Shown here piece after piece: positions 17,735 to 24,943 of a stretch of DNA of 64,000 nucleotides. The notes under the pieces are model-generated. The model saw only the letters and a list, made by a program, of their open reading frames with translations, was not told the origin of the DNA and did no database searches. This DNA is from JAFAMS01 sp963715815 (lineage in GTDB: Bacteria > Vulcanimicrobiota > Vulcanimicrobiia > Vulcanimicrobiales > Vulcanimicrobiaceae), in contig OY970278.1 of assembly GCA_963715815.1 (NCBI GenBank), positions 2,852,001-2,916,000 on the forward strand, in the 5' to 3' direction. The translations under genes and the position numbers were made by a program. The stretch's first letter is position 1. Every line of letters starts with the position of its first letter.

Positions 17735-18649
17735 ATGATAGCGCGCTCCGTATTGCTCGCTGCATCGCGAGATGGGCTTCTGAGACGATTTATGGCTTCG
17801 AAAGGCCTGCAGCTCGGAGCGCGGCGATTCGTTGCCGGTGAAACGCTCGACGATTTCATCGCTACCGTGGAAGAGTTGAATCAAGCAAGCTTCCTCGTTG
17901 CATCCGCAATCCTCGGCGAAGAACTTCTCCAAGAGTCTGAGACACGACGCGTGACGGCAGAGTACAAGGTGCTTCTCTCGCGGATCGCCTCAGAGGGACT
18001 CAAGGCCAACGTCGCGCTGAAGCTGACGCATCTGGGCCTCGGGATCAACGAAACACTGGCATCCGAGAATCTTGCGGAGATCGTCGCGCACGCGGCGAGT
18101 CTGAAGAATTCGATCCGTATCGACATGGAAGACTCGTCACGCCTCGATGCGACGCTCCGAATTTATCGCGCTATGCGAAATGCCGGACACGAAAACGTCG
18201 GGATGGTCTTGCAGGCGTATCTGTACCGCACGCCGGCCGATCTCGCCCGCCTCGCGGACTGCAATCCGAATCTCCGCCTCGTCAAGGGCGCATACCTCGA
18301 ACCGCCTTCCGTCGCATATCCCAAGAAGACGGATGTCGACGCGGCGTTCAAGCGGCTCATCGAGCAGGCACTCGGGGCCGGCGGCTATACGGCGATTGCG
18401 ACGCACGATGAGAATGCGATCCGGCACGCGACTTCTTTTATCAAAGAGCGCGCGATTCCGAAGGATCGCTTCGAGTTCCAGATGCTATACGGTGTGCGGC
18501 CGGCGCTCCAGCGGCAGGTCCGCGATCAAGGCTACACGGTGCGCATCGCGGCGCCGTTCGGGCGCGAGTGGTATCCGTACTTCATGCGCCGTTTGGCGGA
18601 GCGTCCCGCCAACGTGGCGTTCGTGCTACGGAGTTTTCTGAAAGGATAG
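17735..18649 (+). CDS. putA: Proline dehydrogenase
   Basis: A 304-residue monofunctional FAD enzyme oxidising proline to pyrroline-5-carboxylate, the first step of proline use. Diagnostic segments: ANVALKLTHLGLGI, IRIDMEDSSRLDATL, NVGMVLQAYLYRTPADL, LRLVKGAYLEPPSVAYPKK, ATHDENAI, FEFQMLYGVRPALQ, and the substrate-binding end FGREWYPYFMRRLAERP. The length matches one-domain bacterial PRODH, not the long PutA fusion. No P5C dehydrogenase is nearby. It overlaps the convergent cysNC gene by 24 bp. Confidence 0.92.
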   Translation: MIARSVLLAASRDGLLRRFMASKGLQLGARRFVAGETLDDFIATVEELNQASFLVASAILGEELLQESETRRVTAEYKVLLSRIASEGLKANVALKLTHLGLGINETLASENLAEIVAHAASLKNSIRIDMEDSSRLDATLRIYRAMRNAGHENVGMVLQAYLYRTPADLARLADCNPNLRLVKGAYLEPPSVAYPKKTDVDAAFKRLIEQALGAGGYTAIATHDENAIRHATSFIKERAIPKDRFEFQMLYGVRPALQRQVRDQGYTVRIAAPFGREWYPYFMRRLAERPANVAFVLRSFLKG

Positions 18650-20482
18650 CTCGCCGAGCGGATCGATCGCATTACGCGTCACCGAGTAAGCGTACGCGTA
18701 GAGCTGCTCGACGCAGTCATCGATCGAAAGTTTCGAGGTATCGACGACGAGCTCGGGCGATTCCGGCGCTTCGTACGGCGCCGTAACACCGGTGAACTCT
18801 TTGACCTCGCCGGTCCGTGCCCGGCGATATAGTCCTTTGGGATCGCGCGCTTCGCACGTCGCAAGATCCGCGCTCACATAGATTTCGTGAAATGCCGAAC
18901 CGGCAGCCGCGCGCGCCGCGTCGCGATCCTTGCGGAACGGCGAGATGAAGGCCGTGACCACAATTGCCCCCGCGTCAGCGAAAAGCGCGGCGACCTCGGC
19001 GACGCGCCGGATATTTTCGGCTCGATCTTCGGCCGAGAAGCCGAGATCTTTGTTGATTCCGGCCCGCACGTTGTCACCGTCGAGAACGTAGACGAAGCAC
19101 CCTCGCGCGAACAGCCGCCGCTCGACGGCCATTGCGAGCGTCGACTTACCCGACGCCGATAGTCCGGTCAACCAAATCACGGCGCCCGCGTGACCGTTGC
19201 GCACCGCGCGTTCGTGCCGCGAGATCAGATGCTGTTGCGGGTAGAGGTTCGTCGCCTTTGTTGCGCCCGCGATCCGCGAAACAAGACCGCCCGCAACCAC
19301 GTGCGATCCACGCAAGAGGACGAGATGCGCGTTCACATCCAGCGGCAGCGGCGCGGTGCTGCGCAAACGCGCTTCAATGACGGAATACTGCGCTACCGCT
19401 CCGGTCGTCGACTGCGCCAGGTTCTCCGTGTTGACGACGCGCTCGATCGATTCGATCCAAACGCGGCCTTCGGTCGGCCCGAATTGTATTCGAAAACGTT
19501 CGTCGGCGTCCGGGCTGGTCTCATCGAGCCAGAACAGCGTTACGTCGAACGAGCCCGAACGCTCAGGGCTTTCGTTCTCATGGCTGATGATGTCGCCGCG
19601 CTCGATATATAGCGGCCGATCGACGCAAAAACCAACCGACTCACCTGCGCGCGCATTTGATTTCGGCTTTTCGGGCCACGATTCGAAGCTCTCGACCCTG
19701 GCTGTAATACCGGCGGGCGAGACGAGCACCGTGTCACCGACCGCGAAGGAACCTGAATCGACGCGTCCGGCAACGATACGGCGCGTTCCCCGGCGATAGA
19801 CGTCTTGCACTCGCAAGCGCAGCGGACCGTCGTACGCCGGCAGTCGTGGAACGAAGCTGGCAAATGCTTCGAGCAATGTGGGTCCCGTGTACCATTTCAG
19901 ATTTTCCGAGCGAACGACGAGATTAGCACCTTCATAGGCCGAGATAGGAATGATCGCGGACGCGCTGATCCCGAGCTCCACGAAGTAGGCGGTGCACTCG
20001 CGTGCAACTGCCGCAAAGCGCGCCTCCGACCAATCGGCCGCATCCATTTTGTTGACCGCGACGACGATCTGGTCGATGCCGAGCAGCCGCAAGAGATACG
20101 CATGGCGCCGCGTCTGCTCGCTGACGCCTTCGGTCACGTCGATCATCAAGATGGCCGCGTCAGCTTCAGCAGCGCCGCTGAGCATGTTCGAGATGAATTG
20201 CCGGTGTCCGGGCGCATCGATGATCGCGTAGCGACGATCGCCTGCGCGCATCCAGACGCGGGTCGTGTCGACCGTGACTGCCTGATCGCGTTCGGACTGC
20301 AGGGCATCCAGAACGAACGACCATTCCATCGGAACGCCGCGCCGTTTGCTTGACGTTTCGAGCTCGGCCAGCTTGCCGTCCGGCAGACTGCCCGTCTCGT
20401 GCAACATGCGGCCGATCAAGGTCGATTTTCCGTGATCGACGTGACCGACGATGACGATTGCGGGCGTACGCTCGCTCATCAC
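18626..20482 (-). CDS. cysNC: Sulfate adenylyltransferase large subunit fused to APS kinase
   Basis: A 618-residue bifunctional protein for sulfate activation. The first 430 residues are a CysN GTPase (G1 GHVDHGKST, G3 DAPGHRQF, G4 NKMD). The C-terminal 180 residues are APS kinase (P-loop GLSASGKST, DGDNVRAGINKDLGFS, ISPFRKDRDAAR, DPKGLYRRARTGEVKEFTG). It drives APS and then PAPS synthesis with CysD, encoded just upstream with a 4-bp overlap. No PAPS reductase is in the window. Start: ATG 20482 (second ATG follows directly). Confidence 0.95.
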   Translation of the reverse strand: MMSERTPAIVIVGHVDHGKSTLIGRMLHETGSLPDGKLAELETSSKRRGVPMEWSFVLDALQSERDQAVTVDTTRVWMRAGDRRYAIIDAPGHRQFISNMLSGAAEADAAILMIDVTEGVSEQTRRHAYLLRLLGIDQIVVAVNKMDAADWSEARFAAVARECTAYFVELGISASAIIPISAYEGANLVVRSENLKWYTGPTLLEAFASFVPRLPAYDGPLRLRVQDVYRRGTRRIVAGRVDSGSFAVGDTVLVSPAGITARVESFESWPEKPKSNARAGESVGFCVDRPLYIERGDIISHENESPERSGSFDVTLFWLDETSPDADERFRIQFGPTEGRVWIESIERVVNTENLAQSTTGAVAQYSVIEARLRSTAPLPLDVNAHLVLLRGSHVVAGGLVSRIAGATKATNLYPQQHLISRHERAVRNGHAGAVIWLTGLSASGKSTLAMAVERRLFARGCFVYVLDGDNVRAGINKDLGFSAEDRAENIRRVAEVAALFADAGAIVVTAFISPFRKDRDAARAAAGSAFHEIYVSADLATCEARDPKGLYRRARTGEVKEFTGVTAPYEAPESPELVVDTSKLSIDDCVEQLYAYAYSVTRNAIDPLGELSFQKTP

Positions 20483-21291
20483 ATGTATCCCGCCGAGCGC
20501 AGACGCTCGAACGAATCTTCGCTGTCGTGATCCATCGTGCGCCCGGCACGCTCCGGCGTCTTCGTTGTTTCGAGCTCGGCGATGATATCGTCGATGCTCG
20601 CGGCGTTACTCTGAATTGGACGCGTTATGTTTTTTTCGCCGAGCGAACGGTAACGTTCGCCGTTACGCGACAAGTAAAGATCGACGAACGGAATCTCTTC
20701 GCGTTGCGTGTAGCGCCAAATGTCGACTTCCGTCCATGCTAAGAGCGGATGGATGCGGACGTGCATGCCGCGCGAAACGTCGGTCGCGTAGCGTCCCCAA
20801 AATTCTGCGGGCTGTCCGCGGACGTCCCAGTCGCCGCTGGTTGAACGCGGACTGAAGACACGCTCTTTCGCGCGCGTTGCTTGTTCGTCGCGACGAATCC
20901 CGACGATGACGCCGGCGTATTGGTCGCGTTGCAAGAGACGCTTGAGTCCTTCCGTCTTACGCGCGGCAGCACGCGAGGCGGGAGCGAGATCCGGGTCGGT
21001 CTCGGATTCCGGCGGACACAGCTCATTGCGCACGTCGAGGTTCCACTCGCGCGCGATGCGATCGCGAAACGCATAGACCTCCGGCAATTCCATCTCAGTA
21101 TCGAGCAAGACAACCGGAAAAGGCACGATCCCGAAAAACGCCTTCCGCACCAACCACAGGAGCGCGGTACTGTCTTTCCCCATCGACCACAACATGCACA
21201 GCGGCGCGACGCAACGATACGCTTCGCGCAAAATGTAGATTGAGGTCGATTCGAGCTCGTCGAGATGACGGGCGTCATCCTGCAAATGCAT
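20479..21291 (-). CDS. cysD: Sulfate adenylyltransferase small subunit
   Basis: A 270-residue PP-loop ATPase subunit that makes APS from sulfate and ATP. Seen: HLDELESTSIYILREAYR, the PP-loop LWSMGKDSTALLWL, LLDTEMELPEVYAFRD, GIRRDEQATRAKERVFSPR, PLLAWTEVDIWRYTQREEIP and RYRSLGEKNITRPI. Start uncertain between ATG 21291 and GTG 21303; a strong GGAGGAGG lies 19 bases before the GTG, too far for either to be certain. Divergent from the TetR operon with a 170-bp spacer. Coupled to cysNC. Confidence 0.93.
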   Translation of the reverse strand: MHLQDDARHLDELESTSIYILREAYRCVAPLCMLWSMGKDSTALLWLVRKAFFGIVPFPVVLLDTEMELPEVYAFRDRIAREWNLDVRNELCPPESETDPDLAPASRAAARKTEGLKRLLQRDQYAGVIVGIRRDEQATRAKERVFSPRSTSGDWDVRGQPAEFWGRYATDVSRGMHVRIHPLLAWTEVDIWRYTQREEIPFVDLYLSRNGERYRSLGEKNITRPIQSNAASIDDIIAELETTKTPERAGRTMDHDSEDSFERLRSAGYM

Positions 21292-21430
21292 TAAATGTCG
21301 CACTTACCGGGCTTCTAGGCGACCTCCTCCGAGCGAATCGCCGCCGAAACTCCGGCTTTCAGAAATTTTTCATTTCTCGTCGATCGCGAAATATGAGCCA
21401 GCGTGCCACCGGCCTGGCCCCCCTCTTTTC

Positions 21431-21452
21431 AAGTATACAGGTCGGTATACTT
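21431..21452. promoter_or_regulatory. Inverted-repeat operator before the TetR-family gene
   Basis: A perfect 8-bp inverted repeat, AAGTATAC, 6-bp spacer, GTATACTT. It lies 22 bp before the TetR start codon, and its right arm contains TATACT, a good -10 element. This is the usual place for an autoregulatory TetR operator. Confidence 0.6.
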
Positions 21453-21473
21453 TGAGTTTCGTAACGGAGCGGC

Positions 21474-22019
21474 ATGATGCACGCTGCGCGCGGACCCAAA
21501 CTCAAGGAACACATCGCCAGAGTAGCCGCCGATCTGTTTTACGCCGATGGCTTGCACCGTGTCGGCGTCGATCGCGTCGCCGGTGAAGCGGGCGTCACCA
21601 AGCGGACCCTTTACCACCATTTCTCTTCCAAGGACGAGCTCATTGTCGAAGCGCTCCGCACCGCATCGATCGTGCTATTCCCTCAAGACGGAGCACCGCG
21701 CGATCGCATCTTGGGCGCCTTCGACGCGCTTTCGGCCTACCTCAAGAATTCCGGTTATCGCGGATGCCCCTACATTATCTACAACGCGGAGCTCACGGAC
21801 CGCCGTCATCCGGCTCGTCAACTAATCGAGCGACGCATCTCCAAACGCCGCAAGTGGTTCGAAGCGCGTTTACGTGAGGCCGCCGTGCCGCGGCCCGAGT
21901 CCGTCGCTGAAGAGATCGACGTCATGTTTGACGGCGCGCTCGCCTCTGCGACGAAGCGCTGCTCGCTCGAACCCGTACGCGCCGCAAAACGTGTCGCAGC
22001 CCGGACTCTATCACGATGA
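21474..22019 (+). CDS. TetR-family transcriptional regulator
   Basis: A 181-residue repressor. The N-terminal helix-turn-helix reads IARVAADLFYADGLHRVGVDRVAGEAGVTKRTLYHHFSSKDELI, a standard TetR DNA-binding domain; the C-terminal 120 residues are the ligand/dimer domain with a GCPYI segment seen in several drug- or aldehyde-responsive members. Start: ATG 21474 with GGAG upstream. It overlaps the MFS gene by ATGA, and an inverted repeat lies in its promoter, so it probably represses itself and the exporter. The ligand is unknown. Confidence 0.88.
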   Translation: MMHAARGPKLKEHIARVAADLFYADGLHRVGVDRVAGEAGVTKRTLYHHFSSKDELIVEALRTASIVLFPQDGAPRDRILGAFDALSAYLKNSGYRGCPYIIYNAELTDRRHPARQLIERRISKRRKWFEARLREAAVPRPESVAEEIDVMFDGALASATKRCSLEPVRAAKRVAARTLSR

Positions 22020-23209
22020 GGAACGAACGCACATCGCTCGCGATCGTAGTCGGTTGCGGCATTCTCATCATATCGACGGCGATGGGCGTGCGGCAAACAT
22101 TCGGACTCTTTGCCGCGCCGATGGCTGCGCATCACGTCGTGACGATTGGTCAGATTGCGCTCACGCTAGCGATTCAGAACTTGATGTGGGGCGTTGCACA
22201 ACCGTTCGCAGGTGGACTCAGCGACCGGTACGGACCCGGCATGGTGGTCGCAGTCTCGGCGTTCGCGTACGCGCTCGGCCTCGCCGGAACGGCACTCGAC
22301 CCGAATCCGCTGATCTTGCTGGGCGGCTTTGGAATACTCGTCGGACTCGGTCAGGCCGGCATGACGTTCGCGGTCGTCATTTCGGCCGTAAGCAAAGCCG
22401 CATCGCCCGCACGCCGTGCGACGGCGGTCGCCCTCGCCGCTGCAGGCGGATCGCTCGGACAAGTTGCTTTCGTTCCCATCGCGCAAGCCTCGATAAATCT
22501 CGAAGGCTATGTCCGCGCGTTCTTGTTTCTGGCGATCTTCGTCATCGGCGTCGCGCCTTTCGGATTCTTGCTCGGACGCGGGCGCACGGAAGCTTCGCAC
22601 GATGTGCCCCGCGCGGCATCGCGGCCGGCGATCCTGGCGGCTGTTCGCGAACCCGGTTATCTTTTTCTGACGGCCGGCTTCTTCGCGTGCGGTTTCAATC
22701 TCGCGTTCATTGGCGTGCATCTTCCAATCTATCTGAGCATTTGCCACATCGGTGCAAACGTAAGCGCAGCGGCGCTCGCGACCGTCGGCTTTTTCAACGT
22801 CATCGGCAGCTATGTCTTCGGACGTCTCATCGATCGCTTTCCGCCGCAATACTTGCTCGTAACACTGTACGCGACGCGGGCCACGGCAATTCTCGGATTC
22901 GCGATCGCGCCGCCGACCGTACTCTCCACGATGACGTTTGCAGTCCTCATGGGTCTTACATGGCTCGGCACAGTGCCGCTGACGAACGCCGTCATCATGC
23001 GTTTCTTCGGCATAGGCAATTTGGGCGTGCTGTTTGGAGTGTGCTTTCTCAGCCACCAGGTCGGATCGTTCTTAGGAGCATGGGGCGGAGGTGTCTCGTA
23101 CGAGCTGACCGGTTCATACACGCCGATCTGGATTCTCGAGATCATCGTCAGCTTCGGGGCCGCGCTGCTCAATCTGCCGATACGCCTTCCTGCCCAAGCC
23201 CGCGCGTGA
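22016..23209 (+). CDS. MFS transporter
   Basis: A 397-residue membrane protein with about 12 predicted helices. The N-half has the MFS loop motif GGLSDRYGPGMV between helices 2 and 3, and a related GRLIDRFPPQYL between 8 and 9. VRQTFGLFAAPMAAH in helix 1 resembles monocarboxylate/oxalate-type MFS carriers. Being co-transcribed with a TetR regulator (ATGA overlap) it is likely an inducible exporter. It overlaps the SCO1-like gene by GTGA. Substrate unknown. Confidence 0.85.
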   Translation: MRNERTSLAIVVGCGILIISTAMGVRQTFGLFAAPMAAHHVVTIGQIALTLAIQNLMWGVAQPFAGGLSDRYGPGMVVAVSAFAYALGLAGTALDPNPLILLGGFGILVGLGQAGMTFAVVISAVSKAASPARRATAVALAAAGGSLGQVAFVPIAQASINLEGYVRAFLFLAIFVIGVAPFGFLLGRGRTEASHDVPRAASRPAILAAVREPGYLFLTAGFFACGFNLAFIGVHLPIYLSICHIGANVSAAALATVGFFNVIGSYVFGRLIDRFPPQYLLVTLYATRATAILGFAIAPPTVLSTMTFAVLMGLTWLGTVPLTNAVIMRFFGIGNLGVLFGVCFLSHQVGSFLGAWGGGVSYELTGSYTPIWILEIIVSFGAALLNLPIRLPAQARA

Positions 23210-23673
23210 AATCGTTCTTAGCCGTTGCGATCGTAGCCGCCGCGTTCGCCGCCCTATCGCTGACGATGAAGGCGCCGTATGCAACGATCGTCGCTCGAAA
23301 TGCCCCCGATACGAAACTCGAAACTGCACACGGTAAGCTAATTGATTTCAAAGATGCGAGCGCCGGAGCGCTCGTCTTCTTCGGTTACACGAGGTGTCGC
23401 GACGCGTGCCCAACAACGTTGGCGCGACTTGCGCGCGAAAACGCACGCGTGCTCTTCGTGACGATCGATCCGCTCCGCGACCACCCCGCAACGCTGCTGC
23501 GGTATTTACGCGCGTGGCCTTCGATCGAGGGCGTAACCGGCAGTGCGGATCAAATCGCCCGAACGTATGCGGCCTTTACCGGAGCGGGCGCACTTCCGGC
23601 GCCCGACGATCACGATGCCCGTGTCTTCGCGGTCGATCGCTCCGGCGAGATTCGCGACGCGCTAGTCCCCTAG
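23206..23673 (+). CDS. SCO1/SenC-family copper-binding thioredoxin-fold protein
   Basis: A 155-residue membrane-anchored protein: an N-terminal hydrophobic anchor (SFLAVAIVAAAFAALSL), then a thioredoxin fold with the CxxxCP metal site (Cys64, Cys68 in TRCRDACPTTL) and FVTIDPLRDHPATLLRYL. The third copper ligand is probably the His in DDHDARVFAVD. SCO proteins deliver copper to cytochrome oxidase or act as thiol reductants outside the membrane. Start: GTG overlapping the MFS stop. Family members are usually about 200 residues, so this is short. It overlaps the convergent gene by four bases (CTAG). Confidence 0.8.
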   Translation: MKSFLAVAIVAAAFAALSLTMKAPYATIVARNAPDTKLETAHGKLIDFKDASAGALVFFGYTRCRDACPTTLARLARENARVLFVTIDPLRDHPATLLRYLRAWPSIEGVTGSADQIARTYAAFTGAGALPAPDDHDARVFAVDRSGEIRDALVP

Positions 23674-23909
23674 CGGCAGCCTTCGGGTTTGAAAACGCGC
23701 TGCGCGGAGGGCGGATGTTTGATGAGCTTTGCCGCGGGGCGAATCGGGCGCGGCGAAAGATTTCCGCCGCAATTCGGACAGACGTCTTTGAGTTTTGTTT
23801 CGACGCACTCGCGACAGAAAGTGCACTCGTACGTGCAGATCATCGCATCGGTCGCCGAGGGCGGGAGATCCTTATCGCAGCATTCGCAACCCGGGCGCAA
23901 TTCGAGCAT
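23670..23909 (-). CDS. DUF1272 zinc-ribbon-like protein
   Basis: A 79-residue Cys-rich protein matching the DUF1272 family: MLELRPGCECCDKDLPPSA, then AMICTYECTFCRECV and VCPNCGGNLSPRPIRP. The paired cysteines (CECC, CTFC, CPNC) suggest two zinc sites. Role unknown. It ends a run of genes from the MCP-like protein through ppc, carbonic anhydrase and the PNPOx-like gene; its ATG at 23909 is two bases after the upstream stop codon. Confidence 0.85.
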   Translation of the reverse strand: MLELRPGCECCDKDLPPSATDAMICTYECTFCRECVETKLKDVCPNCGGNLSPRPIRPAAKLIKHPPSAQRVFKPEGCR

Positions 23910-23911
23910 CG

Positions 23912-24523
23912 CTAGTACAACCTCGTGCGGTAGCCTTCTTCGAAATATTGGTCGTATTCTTCTTTGGTTTGGCCACCGAACTGATCGGCACAAATCTTTC
24001 CGTATGTCGGGAACGTCGAGCGCTCAACGAGCTTCTGCGGATTCCAGAGATCGGAGCGAATGAGTGCTTTGCCGCAATGAAAGAATGCTTCGTCGATCGC
24101 GATGACCCACACGGCGCGCGCAGGTTTCCCGCCGGCTGCATTGGCTTCACACAGCGCCGGATCGAATGTAATGGACGCATGGCCATTCACGCGCAGCGAT
24201 TCGTTGACGCCGGGCACGAAGAAAATCATCCCAACGTGTGAGTCGCTAAGCAGATTGTGCGAAGAATCAAGGCGATTGTTCCCGGGACGATCGGGTAGGT
24301 GCAGCGTCTTCTCGTCGACGACGCGCACGAAACCCGGAGCATCGCCGCGCGGCGAGGCGTCGATCTTCCCGCCTTCGCCCGACGTAGCGATGATGACGAA
24401 CGGGGAGAGCTCGATGAACTCGCGCATGTAGTGCCCAAGCCCCGGCAGGACCTTGTTGGCGACGCGCTCGCTTGGCATCGGATAGACTGTTCGCAGCTCG
24501 CGGGGATCGTCGACGGTGTTCAT
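23912..24523 (-). CDS. Pyridoxamine-phosphate-oxidase-fold flavoprotein
   Basis: A 203-residue protein of the split-barrel FMN-binding superfamily. Typical pieces are FIELSPFVIIATSGEGGKIDASPRGD, FVRVVDEKTLHLPDRPGNNRLDS, VGMIFFVPGVNESLRVNG and a C-terminal SDLWNPQKL. Resembles the MSMEG_1061-type group with unknown substrates, not the true PdxH. Cytosolic. It starts exactly where the carbonic anhydrase gene stops. Confidence 0.82.
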   Translation of the reverse strand: MNTVDDPRELRTVYPMPSERVANKVLPGLGHYMREFIELSPFVIIATSGEGGKIDASPRGDAPGFVRVVDEKTLHLPDRPGNNRLDSSHNLLSDSHVGMIFFVPGVNESLRVNGHASITFDPALCEANAAGGKPARAVWVIAIDEAFFHCGKALIRSDLWNPQKLVERSTFPTYGKICADQFGGQTKEEYDQYFEEGYRTRLY

Positions 24524-24940
24524 CTACACCACTTCGCGAACGCGCCCGTGCTCGACCTCGTAAACGAAGCCTCGAACGTTGTCACGGTGGGGTAAGAGCG
24601 GATGCTCGCGCACGCGCTGCATCGCGGTGCGGACCGCCTCGTCTACATCGTCGAACTTCATCCCGCAGTCGGTGTGGTGCATGATAATGATCTCACGCGT
24701 CTCGAGCAAGCGCTGCGATAGGGCGAGCGAACGAAGCACGTCGTCGGTGACGATGCCGCCCGCGTTGCGCAAGATATGCGCTTCGCCTGACTCGAGGCCG
24801 AAGATCGCGAAGTTGTCGATGCGCGAGTCCATGCAGGTGACGATCGCGACGTGTCGCGACGGAATGAGTGCACGTGGCCCCTTGAAGTGCCTCTCATGCG
24901 CGAGCGCGTTGGCAAAAAGCTGATCCGTTTGCGTAGGCAT
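24524..24940 (-). CDS. Beta-class carbonic anhydrase (short form)
   Basis: A 138-residue zinc enzyme interconverting CO2 and bicarbonate. Zinc ligands and the Asp-Arg dyad are visible: Cys36, Asp38, Arg40 in VTCMDSR, and His89/Cys92 in MHHTDCG. NAGGIVTDDVLRSL is also characteristic. It is shorter than typical 200-residue forms, like the small mycobacterial Rv1284 type. Located three bases after ppc, it likely supplies bicarbonate to PEP carboxylase. Confidence 0.9.
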   Translation of the reverse strand: MPTQTDQLFANALAHERHFKGPRALIPSRHVAIVTCMDSRIDNFAIFGLESGEAHILRNAGGIVTDDVLRSLALSQRLLETREIIIMHHTDCGMKFDDVDEAVRTAMQRVREHPLLPHRDNVRGFVYEVEHGRVREVV

Positions 24941-24943
24941 CGC

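Noticed and set aside
21303..21345. Sequestering hairpin over the GGAGGAGG before cysD
   Set aside because: Only a 5-bp stem (GGCGA/TCGCC) and the purine tract is in the loop, 19 bases from the start; not convincing as regulation.
22166..23056. 296-codon frame opposite the MFS gene
   Set aside because: Highly charged antisense translation; the plus-strand MFS protein has coherent membrane helices.
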